Assembly: GCA_023442945.1 (NCBI GenBank)
Contig: JAEZWW010000104.1
Location: 1-22,106 of the forward strand
Length of the DNA: 22,106 nucleotides
From: Pseudomonadota bacterium
GTDB lineage: Bacteria > Pseudomonadota > Gammaproteobacteria > Burkholderiales > Burkholderiaceae_C
Direction: 5' to 3'
Positions within the stretch are counted from its first letter, which is position 1. Each line of letters begins with the position of its first letter. A program made the translations under genes and the position numbers. The notes under the pieces were generated by a model. It made no database searches. It was given only the letters and a program-made list of their open reading frames with translations, and was not told the DNA's origin. Positions 6,914-12,440 of this stretch are shown here, in pieces.

Positions 6914-8167
6914 ATGTCGCTTCGATGGCTTTCCCGGACGCTGCTGCTTGTGGCCGTGCTGCTCGTGCTGGGCGCGGCCTGGGCGCTGTGGCGCTATGGG
7001 CACTACCAGCCGCCCGATCCGACCGTGCTGCCCGACGCGGCGGCGCTGGCCTATTTCATCGACGGCTATGCCCCGTCGCGCGAGGCCTTTGTGCGCAAGG
7101 CCGACGCGCTGGCCGCGCGCTTTGCCGGGGTCGAACGACTGCGCATCCCGGTCGCCAGCGCGCAGGTGCCGGGGCTGACGGTGGACGGCGTCTACGTGCC
7201 GGCGCAGCGCACGCCGCAGCGCCTGCTGATTCTGCTGTCAGGCACGCACGGCGTGGAGGGGCCGGCGGGCAGCGCGGTCACGCGGCTGTTCATGGACGAA
7301 TTCATGGGCGACGCCGCCCTGGCCGACACCGGCGTGCTGTTGCTGCACGGGCTCAACCCCTACGGCTTTGCGCGCCAGCGCCGGGTGACCGAGCAGAACG
7401 TCGACCTCAACCGCAACGCCTCCGCGACCACCGCGCTGTACCTCACCGACAACCCCGGCTACCCGCTGGTGGACGGCTTGATCAACCCGCAGGCCCCGGC
7501 CGACACCGGCGCGCTGGCGCACCGCTTCTTCCTGCTGCGCGCGCTGGCCATGCTGGCGCGGCACGGCATGGCGCCGCTGCGCCAGGCGGTGCTGCAAGGC
7601 CAGTACGCCGAGCCGCGCGGCATCTACTACGGCGGCAGCGCGCTGGCGCCGCAACTGGAGGCGCTGGCGCCCACGCTGCGCCGCATCGTCAACGCCTACC
7701 CGCTGTCGATGTCGCTCGACCTGCACACCGGCTACGGCGCGCGGGGGCAGCTGCACGTGTTTTTGAACCCGCCGGCCGATGCGCGCGTGCGCAAGGGGCT
7801 GGAGCAGGTGTTCCAGGGCCACGCCATCGACTGGGGCACGGGGCAGGACTTCTACACCGTCACCGGCGACGTGACGGCCTGGATCGGCACGCTGCGCGAC
7901 GGCGGCACGCACCTGCCCGGCGTGTTCGAGTACGGCACCATGGACAGCCAGGGCACGCTGGGCGCGATCAAGTCGCTGCACCTCGGCGTGCTGGAAAACC
8001 AGGGCGCGCAGCACGGCTACGCCAGCGACGCCGAGCGCGAACGCATCCAGCGCGACTACGTCGAGATGTTCAACCCCCGCTCGCCCGCCTGGCGCACGCA
8101 GGTCCTCCAGCAAAGCCGCCAGCTGCTGCGCCAGGTGATGGCGCGGCTGCCGCAGCTGGGCCGCTGA
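6914..8167 (+). CDS. DUF2817 / M14-like zinc carboxypeptidase, membrane-anchored
   Basis: A 417-residue protein with an N-terminal membrane anchor (about residues 7-27, TLLLVAVLLVLGAAWALW). The catalytic part follows the M14 metallocarboxypeptidase plan: GTHGVEGPAGSA with zinc ligands H112 and E115, NVDLNRN (R167), SLDLHTGYG with the third ligand H271, and VFEYGTM with the likely catalytic E339. This is the DUF2817 group. The active site is expected in the periplasm, possibly acting on peptides. The start at 6914 (MSLRWLSRTL) has no clear Shine-Dalgarno; an upstream frame to 6824 would overlap acyP. The ferredoxin gene begins 13 bp after the stop, suggesting co-transcription. Confidence 0.85.
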   Translation: MSLRWLSRTLLLVAVLLVLGAAWALWRYGHYQPPDPTVLPDAAALAYFIDGYAPSREAFVRKADALAARFAGVERLRIPVASAQVPGLTVDGVYVPAQRTPQRLLILLSGTHGVEGPAGSAVTRLFMDEFMGDAALADTGVLLLHGLNPYGFARQRRVTEQNVDLNRNASATTALYLTDNPGYPLVDGLINPQAPADTGALAHRFFLLRALAMLARHGMAPLRQAVLQGQYAEPRGIYYGGSALAPQLEALAPTLRRIVNAYPLSMSLDLHTGYGARGQLHVFLNPPADARVRKGLEQVFQGHAIDWGTGQDFYTVTGDVTAWIGTLRDGGTHLPGVFEYGTMDSQGTLGAIKSLHLGVLENQGAQHGYASDAERERIQRDYVEMFNPRSPAWRTQVLQQSRQLLRQVMARLPQLGR

Positions 8168-8180
8168 CGCGCGCCCGCCC

Positions 8181-8462
8181 ATGGTCGACGCCACCACCGC
8201 GCCCCGGCCCGCGCCGCGCAAGGCCTTGCCGGTGGTCGACGCCGCGCGCTGCACCGGCTGCGGCTGGTGCGTCGGCGTGTGCGCGCCGCACGTGCTGAGC
8301 CTGCACAGCGCAGACGGTCGCAAGACGTCGACGCTGGACGACGCGGCCGGGTGCACCGGTTGCGCGCTGTGCGCGCTGCGCTGCCCGTTTGACGCCATCG
8401 CCATGGTGCGCACGCGGCGCGGCAGCGGTGCGCAGGACGCCGCTGAAGATCATCAAAATTGA
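8181..8462 (+). CDS. Ferredoxin with two [4Fe-4S] clusters
   Basis: A 93-residue protein with two cysteine motifs: CTGCGWCVGVC (about residues 24-34) and CTGCALCALRCP (about 58-69). Each has the CxxCxxCxxxC spacing of bacterial-type 2[4Fe-4S] ferredoxins. The first motif reads CAP, so the proline that usually follows the fourth cysteine is displaced by one residue. It carries electrons for an unidentified partner. The last residues and the TGA stop (8460-8462) lie inside a dispersed repeat, so the tail after about residue 85 is probably not functionally constrained. Confidence 0.92.
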   Translation: MVDATTAPRPAPRKALPVVDAARCTGCGWCVGVCAPHVLSLHSADGRKTSTLDDAAGCTGCALCALRCPFDAIAMVRTRRGSGAQDAAEDHQN

Positions 8463-8497
8463 TAGCTGGCCGCGCAAGTGGCTCTAGGGCCAACGGC
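8453..8497 (+). repeat. Dispersed element copy 4, supplies the ferredoxin stop codon
   Basis: Plus-strand copy reading TCAAAATTGATAGCTGGCCG, then CGCAAGTGGCTCTAGGGCCA. Its TTGATAG provides the TGA that ends the ferredoxin. Its distal end lies about 10 bp before the -10 box of the DAHP synthase gene. Confidence 0.75.
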
Positions 8498-8506
8498 ACA
8501 AACGGC

Positions 8507-8512
8507 GATAAT
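8507..8512 (+). promoter_or_regulatory. -10 box (GATAAT) of the DAHP synthase gene, leaderless geometry
   Basis: GATAAT ends 7 nt before the ATG at 8519, the same spacing as at 2083-2095. No Shine-Dalgarno lies between. The region where a -35 would sit (about 8484-8489) falls in the repeat and does not match consensus. Confidence 0.5.
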
Positions 8513-8518
8513 CTCGCC

Positions 8519-9610
8519 ATGGCTTCCCAAGACACCCCCAGCACCCTCGACACCACCCGCACCGACGGCCGCCGCATCCGCGCGGTGCGCCCGCTGCTCA
8601 CCCCCGCCATCCTGCAGGAATGGCTGCCCGCGCCCGAGGCGGCGCAAGACCTGGTCGAAACCAGCCGCCACGCCATCTCGCGCGTGCTGCACGGGCAGGA
8701 CGACCGGCTGGTCGTCGTGGTCGGGCCGTGTTCGATCCACGACCACGCCCAGGCGCTGGACTACGCGCGCCGCCTGCGCACCGAGGCGCAACGCCACGCC
8801 GGCGAGCTGCTGACGGTGATGCGCGTGTACTTTGAAAAACCGCGCACCACGGTGGGCTGGAAGGGTTACATCAACGACCCGCACATGGACGGCAGCTACG
8901 CCATCAACGACGGGCTGGAGATGGCGCGGCGCCTGCTGCTGGAAGTGACCGCGCTGGGTCTGCCGGTGGGCTGCGAGTTTCTGGATTTGCTGAGCCCGCA
9001 GTTCGTGACCGACCTGGTCAGCTGGGGCGCGATCGGCGCGCGCACGACCGAGAGCCAAAGCCACCGCCAGCTGGCCAGCGGCCTGAGCTGCCCGGTCGGC
9101 TTCAAGAACGGCACCGACGGCGGCGTGAAGGTGGCGGCCGACGCCATGCTGGCGGCCGAATCGCCGCACGCGTTCCTGGGCCTGACCAAGATGGGCCAGG
9201 CCGCCATTTTTGACACGCGCGGCAACCCCGACTGCCACATCATCCTGCGCGGCGGCAAGGCGCCCAACTACAGCAAGGCCGACGTGGACGCGGCGTGCGA
9301 ACTGCTGAAGAAATCCGGCCTGCGCGAGCAGGTGATGATCGATGTGTCCCACGCCAACAGCAGCAAGCAGCACGCGCGCCAGATCCAGGTGGCCGAAGAC
9401 GTGGCCACGCAGGTCGCCGCGGGCGACGAACGCATCATGGGCGTGATGATTGAAAGCCACCTGCAGGAAGGGCGCCAGGACATCGTCGAAGGCCAGGCTT
9501 TGACCCCCGGCGTGTCGGTGACCGACGCGTGCATCAGCTTCGAGCAGACCGTGCCGGTGCTGGACGGGCTGGCGAAGGCGGTGCGGGAGCGGCGGGCGAA
9601 GCGCGGCTAA
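8519..9610 (+). CDS. aroG: 3-deoxy-7-phosphoheptulonate (DAHP) synthase, class I
   Basis: This enzyme joins phosphoenolpyruvate and erythrose 4-phosphate in the first step of the shikimate pathway. The 363-residue product carries the class I alpha signatures: VVVGPCSIHD (about residues 61-70), YFEKPRTTVGWKG (about 104-116), GFKNGTDGG, IILRGGKAPNY and MIDVSHANSSKQH. Length and N-terminal extension match the feedback-regulated AroF/G/H type; which aromatic amino acid inhibits it cannot be read from the sequence. The start at 8519 (MASQDTPSTLD) is set by family length and the adjacent -10 box; the frame extends to 8459 but would run into the repeat. Confidence 0.95.
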   Translation: MASQDTPSTLDTTRTDGRRIRAVRPLLTPAILQEWLPAPEAAQDLVETSRHAISRVLHGQDDRLVVVVGPCSIHDHAQALDYARRLRTEAQRHAGELLTVMRVYFEKPRTTVGWKGYINDPHMDGSYAINDGLEMARRLLLEVTALGLPVGCEFLDLLSPQFVTDLVSWGAIGARTTESQSHRQLASGLSCPVGFKNGTDGGVKVAADAMLAAESPHAFLGLTKMGQAAIFDTRGNPDCHIILRGGKAPNYSKADVDAACELLKKSGLREQVMIDVSHANSSKQHARQIQVAEDVATQVAAGDERIMGVMIESHLQEGRQDIVEGQALTPGVSVTDACISFEQTVPVLDGLAKAVRERRAKRG

Positions 9611-9662
9611 GTGGGCGGTTGAGCCATCGGCCGCCGTGCGGCTGTTGGGACCGCGACTCAGG

Positions 9663-9881
9663 CTACGGGTCTTGCAGCAGAAAGCTCAGCATCGCGACCA
9701 CCAGGGCGGCACCGATCAACCAGGCGCTTTTGGCGGAAATCGGGCGGTAGCGGGGATCGTCCGGGTTCGATTCGGGCGCCAGCGCCCACCAGATCCGCCG
9801 GAGGAGCGGGCCCTGCGTCGGCGATTGACGCATGCGCCAGGCGACGTACGCGCTGGACGCCCCCACGCCCCAGATCACCAC
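9663..9881 (-). CDS. Small membrane protein of unknown function
   Basis: A protein of up to 72 residues. A hydrophilic middle (RRIWWALAPESNPDDPRYRP) is followed by one clear membrane segment (SAWLIGAALVVAMLSFLL) and a short tail, QDP. The N-terminal VVIWGVGASSAYVAW could be a second, shorter hydrophobic segment. The start is uncertain: GTG at 9881 or 9878, or ATG at 9833 (56 residues); none has a clear Shine-Dalgarno. The frame is open back to 10166, but that part reads like noise and spans the infA terminator. I do not recognise the family. It converges on the DAHP synthase gene. Confidence 0.45.
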   Translation of the reverse strand: MVIWGVGASSAYVAWRMRQSPTQGPLLRRIWWALAPESNPDDPRYRPISAKSAWLIGAALVVAMLSFLLQDP

Positions 9882-9966
9882 CCGTTGTCGCGCAACCAAG
9901 CCCCCATGTGCGGACGGTAGCAGAAGGCGGGCTGCGGGCGGGCGGGCAGCATGAGTTCGATCGCCC

Positions 9967-10018
9967 GATACTACAAAGACAATAGCTTCTTGCGCAGGTA
10001 GTTGTAGGGCCACAGGCC
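9967..10018 (+). repeat. Dispersed element copy 5, between infA and the small membrane gene
   Basis: Plus-strand copy reading ATACTACAAAGACAATAGCT, then TGCGCAGGTAGTTGTAGGGC, then CACAGGCC. It lies in the 262-bp gap downstream of infA. Confidence 0.75.
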
Positions 10019-10065
10019 GAATCAACCTAAAACCCTCACCGTTGTACGCCGCACGGTGAAGTGCC

Positions 10066-10086
10066 GAAAACCTGCCGTTTCGGCAG
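10066..10086 (-). terminator. Rho-independent terminator of infA
   Basis: Read on the minus strand, CTGCCG-AAA-CGGCAG forms a perfect 6-bp stem (10072-10086) followed by GTTTTC. It lies about 60 bp after the infA stop and is the best-formed intrinsic terminator in the gap. Confidence 0.7.
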
Positions 10087-10102
10087 CGCGGGGCGCATCG
10101 CG

Positions 10103-10120
10103 GGGCCTGACGGCAGGCCC
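10103..10120 (-). terminator. Additional hairpin just after infA
   Basis: GGGCCTG (10103-10109), loop ACGG, CAGGCCC (10114-10120): a perfect 7-bp stem 24 bp beyond the infA stop, in tandem with the terminator at 10066-10086. It has no T tail of its own. Confidence 0.5.
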
Positions 10121-10143
10121 GGTGCGCCAACGCGCAGCGCCGA

Positions 10144-10401
10144 TCAGCGGCGGCGCGGGCCGCCACCGCCGTCGTTGCGGCGCTCGAGGTGGCGGAAGCT
10201 GATGCGGCCCTTGCTCAGGTCGTAGGGCGACAGCTCCAGCGTCACGCGGTCACCCGCCAGGATGCGGATGTGGTTCTTCTTCATCTTGCCGGCGGAATAC
10301 GCCACCAGCTCGTGCCCGTTGTCCAGCGTCACGCGAAAACGGGTGTCGGGCAACACTTCGTTGACGATGCCCATCATTTCGATCAGTTCTTCCTTGGCCA
10401 T
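10144..10401 (-). CDS. infA: Translation initiation factor IF-1
   Basis: The 85-residue product is IF-1, the single S1/OB-fold factor that binds the ribosomal A site during initiation. Its motifs are MAKEELIEMMGIVNEVLPD, FRVTLDNGHELVAYSAGKM, IRILAGDRVTLELSPYDLSK and GRISFRH. The C-terminus carries an extra Gly/Arg tail (GGGGPRRR) beyond the ~72 residues of E. coli IF-1, a style common in Burkholderiales second copies. It stands alone here and not in a ribosomal protein operon, so the genome may hold another infA. The ATG at 10401 has only a weak purine-rich site upstream. Confidence 0.96.
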   Translation of the reverse strand: MAKEELIEMMGIVNEVLPDTRFRVTLDNGHELVAYSAGKMKKNHIRILAGDRVTLELSPYDLSKGRISFRHLERRNDGGGGPRRR

Positions 10402-10829
10402 GTACGGTCTCTGTGGTTGATTCGATTCTTCGGTGCGTCCACCAGGCCTTGGGCGCTTGCAGCGCCGCGCGCGAATGGGTGATACGGACCCCGCGGCGTG
10501 CTGTGCGTACGCTGCCACCATCCCGCCCCGGGCGTCTTGCCGGCCGGACAAGGACGTCGTGGAAGCGAGGTGCCGCACCGCCAGCCGTCGCCAGCAGCCG
10601 CACCCGTGGATGGCACGGACGCCGCAGGTTGTGGTGCGCCAGCGGTTGGTGAAAGTGGGGCGACGGCTGCGGGCCAGGCCATCGCAGCAACGGCGCGCAA
10701 CTGGTGCGCGCCCGCCCACCGGTCGCTGGTGCGCGGCGTGACGGCCCGCCAGCCTGGCCCGTGTCCCACCAGGCGGCGCTGACGCCGTCGCACCTTGTCG
10801 CGCCTGGGGGCCCGTGAAGGTAACTGCGT

Positions 10830-10858
10830 ATTTTACTGTGGAGGAGGGTTTTCGCCAA
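10830..10858 (-). promoter_or_regulatory. Promoter-like pair directed toward infA
   Basis: On the minus strand, TTGGCG (complement of 10853-10858), a 17-bp spacer and TAAAAT (complement of 10830-10835). Transcription would start near 10823 and give a ~420-nt leader before infA, or a separate RNA. Confidence 0.35.
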
Positions 10859-11000
10859 CTTCTGGGCCAACGGGGCCTGAACGGCGCCGTGGTGCACTCA
10901 GACCGTCGCTCGCGTGCTGGGCTGCGCGTGAAAGCCAGGCGGTCGACTCACCGGCTGCGTTCGTCGCCGACTCATACCCCCGCCGGCACAGTATCCGCCG

Positions 11001-11028
11001 TTGACCCGTGCTTCACAATTCCTAGCAA
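11001..11028 (+). promoter_or_regulatory. Possible promoter of the secreted-protein gene
   Basis: TTGACC (11001-11006) and TAGCAA (11023-11028) are 16 bp apart in a locally AT-rich stretch. An alternative pair is TTCACA (11012-11017) with TAAAGT (11033-11038), 15 bp apart. Both are imperfect. Confidence 0.3.
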
Positions 11029-11054
11029 ACTGTAAAGTTAGTAGACGTTCACAT

Positions 11055-11090
11055 CGTTACATCGCCAACATCTTCGCCCGCCATGTAACG
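11055..11090 (+). promoter_or_regulatory. Inverted repeat in the leader of the secreted-protein gene
   Basis: CGTTACAT (11055-11062) and ATGTAACG (11083-11090) are perfect complements separated by 20 nt, 53 bp before the ATG at 11144. This could be an mRNA stem-loop or a regulator site; no regulator can be named. Confidence 0.35.
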
Positions 11091-11143
11091 CGATTGGCCG
11101 GCAGACTGCGTCCTGTGTTCAACGACCGAAAGGTACCCACCCC

Positions 11144-11512
11144 ATGAAGCAACGCAACCTGCGCCTCGTGCCGGCCGCCCTGCTGATGACCACCGCCCTG
11201 TCCTGGAGCCTGCCTTCGCTGGCACAGACCAGCGCCGGCAGCAGCACTGCGCCCGCCCGCCCGGCCAGCGCAGCCGCGCCCTCGATGGGCGGCGGCAGTG
11301 GCCTGCACCCGAACGCCCAGGTGGCGCCGCCGGGCCCCGCTGTTGGCGGCACGGCCGCACCCGCGCCGAGCGGTACGCCGCCAGGCGCCAGCACCAACGG
11401 CCTGCCCCCCGGCTTTGAGCCGGCGGTACCCGGCAACGCCGGCAGCAGCAGCACCGCACCGCGCGGCGCCGCCCCCGCCGGCACCAAGCCGGCCACCACC
11501 ACGCGCCCCTGA
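11144..11512 (+). CDS. Small secreted Pro/Ala/Gly-rich protein
   Basis: A 122-residue protein with a clean signal peptide (MKQRNLRLVPAALLMTTALS, then a cleavage site after SLAQ, about residue 28). The mature part is almost entirely Ala, Pro, Gly, Ser and Thr, with no cysteine and no recognisable domain. It is probably an unstructured periplasmic or exported protein. A GAAAGG about 10 nt upstream supports the ATG at 11144. Strong hairpins and a terminator follow the gene, so it is probably monocistronic. Function unknown; restricted lineage distribution is likely. Confidence 0.65.
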   Translation: MKQRNLRLVPAALLMTTALSWSLPSLAQTSAGSSTAPARPASAAAPSMGGGSGLHPNAQVAPPGPAVGGTAAPAPSGTPPGASTNGLPPGFEPAVPGNAGSSSTAPRGAAPAGTKPATTTRP

Positions 11513-11521
11513 CGCGGTGAA

Positions 11522-11591
11522 AACCTGACGCGCGCGCCCCATGGCGCACGCGTCGGTCATCAGGTTCTCAGAGCGGCGGCCCTGCGCCGCC
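11522..11591 (+). terminator. Two tandem hairpins after the secreted-protein gene
   Basis: First, AACCTGA (11522-11528) pairs with TCAGGTT (11560-11566), with an inner GCGCC/GGCGC stem, forming a long interrupted hairpin. Second, GGCGGC (11575-11580) pairs with GCCGCC (11586-11591). Both precede the T-tract terminator at 11596-11639. Confidence 0.5.
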
Positions 11592-11595
11592 CATG

Positions 11596-11639
11596 TCCCG
11601 GAGTCGCGCCGCTGTTGCGCTGCGATCCGGGGCTTTTTT
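11596..11639 (+). terminator. Terminator with T6 tail
   Basis: TCCCGGA (11596-11602) pairs with TCCGGG (11626-11631) around a GC-rich loop that can itself fold. A run of six T at 11634-11639 follows. This is a reasonable intrinsic terminator for the 11144 gene. Confidence 0.55.
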
Positions 11640-11697
11640 ATGTTCCAGGGCGATCTGCCGCACCGACCTCGAGTGCCGAGGATGTGAGCCATATCGC

Positions 11698-11746
11698 CCG
11701 TCAGCCCTAGATCAATCTGCGCAGGCAGCTACTCAATTCATAGCAA
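11698..11746 (-). repeat. Dispersed element copy 6, upstream of tetR
   Basis: Minus-strand copy. On that strand it reads TTGCTATGAATTGAGTAGCT, then GCCTGCGCAGATTGATCTAG, then GGCT. It lies about 65 bp upstream of the tetR operator, in a 349-bp gap that otherwise holds only terminators and the operator. Confidence 0.7.
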
Positions 11747-11810
11747 GCAGCTTGCATGAACGGACCCACGTGTTCGTTGACATGGCGGCAGGGTTTTATC
11801 GCAGTGCAGC

Positions 11811-11838
11811 AATTATCGGACACTTCTGTCCGATAATT
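11811..11838. promoter_or_regulatory. 28-bp perfect palindromic operator of the efflux operon
   Basis: AATTATCGGACA (11811-11822), spacer CTTC, TGTCCGATAATT (11827-11838): a 12-bp perfect inverted repeat ending 23 bp before the tetR ATG. This is the size and position of a TetR autoregulatory operator. The right arm contains GATAAT (11832-11837), a good -10 box, so bound repressor would block polymerase. Confidence 0.8.
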
Positions 11839-11861
11839 GACGCTCATCCCACTGCCTGACC

Positions 11862-12440
11862 ATGACCGCCCGCCGCCCCGATGCCGCCACCCGCCGTGCC
11901 CAGTTGCTGGACGCGGCCGACGCCGTGTTCACCGAATTTGGCGTCAACGCGGCGCTGGACCTGATTGTCGAGCGCGCCGCCGTCGGCCGGGCCACGCTGT
12001 ACCGGCAGTTCCCCGACCGGCAGGCGCTCCTGCAGGCGCTGCTGGAGCGCTCGGCCGAGCGCCTGGCCGACAAGGCGCACAGCCTGGGCGACGCGCCCGA
12101 CGCTTTCTTCACCCTGCTGGCCTACCTGGCCGAGCGCACGGTGCGCTCGCCCGCGCTGTCGGACTATTGGCGCACCGCCTCGCTGAACGACCCGCGCTTT
12201 GCGGCGGCGCGCCAGCAGGCCTGGAATGCTTTTGGCCCGGCCCTGGCGCGCGCCAAGGCGCAGGGGCTGGTGCGCGACGACGTCCAGCTGCGCGACATCT
12301 CGCTGCTGTCGGGCATGCTGGGCGCCGCCCTGCGCGGCGACACGGACGCGGCGCGACGCCGCCTGGCCAAACAGGCGCTGGAACTGCTGCGCCGCGGCCT
12401 GCGCCCCGACACGCCGCCCAGCCAAGGTGACAGCGCATGA
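11862..12440 (+). CDS. TetR family repressor of the efflux operon
   Basis: A 192-residue TetR-type protein with an N-terminal helix-turn-helix (about residues 10-55; RRAQLLDAADAVFTEFGVN, then RAAVGRATLYRQFPDRQALL) and a helical ligand and dimer domain for the rest. It is the first gene of the operon and sits directly behind a perfect palindrome, so autorepression with relief by a pump substrate is the likely mode. The ATG of the next gene overlaps its stop by 4 bp (ATGA at 12437-12440), which indicates translational coupling. The inducer is unknown. There is no Shine-Dalgarno; the leader would be short (about 18 nt). Confidence 0.92.
   Translation: MTARRPDAATRRAQLLDAADAVFTEFGVNAALDLIVERAAVGRATLYRQFPDRQALLQALLERSAERLADKAHSLGDAPDAFFTLLAYLAERTVRSPALSDYWRTASLNDPRFAAARQQAWNAFGPALARAKAQGLVRDDVQLRDISLLSGMLGAALRGDTDAARRRLAKQALELLRRGLRPDTPPSQGDSA

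Larger units (their letters stand above)
10402..11143. other. 742-bp region without a convincing gene
   Basis: Open frames on both strands here lack start signals and recognisable protein character. Three things can be seen. A minus-strand promoter-like pair lies at 10830-10858, pointing to infA. A promoter-like pair lies at 11001-11028 for the secreted-protein gene. An 8-bp inverted repeat lies at 11055-11090. I find no tRNA, RNase P, SRP RNA or tmRNA signature. It may hold a long infA leader, a degraded gene or an unrecognised RNA. Confidence 0.5.

Noticed and set aside
9764..9773. GGTTCGATTC, like a tRNA T-loop
   Set aside because: No acceptor, D or anticodon stems fit around it, and it encodes conserved-looking residues (ESNP) of the small membrane protein.
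10433..10782. Several 80-100-residue open frames upstream of infA
   Set aside because: All are Arg/Pro/Ala-rich and overlap each other in different frames; none has a start signal or a recognisable motif.
11777..11782. Perfect TTGACA before tetR
   Set aside because: No -10-like hexamer lies 15-19 bp downstream; TTTATC is only 12 bp away. I kept the -10 inside the operator instead.
11593..11859. 88-residue plus-strand open frame upstream of tetR
   Set aside because: It runs through a terminator, a dispersed repeat and the operator, and has no ribosome site.
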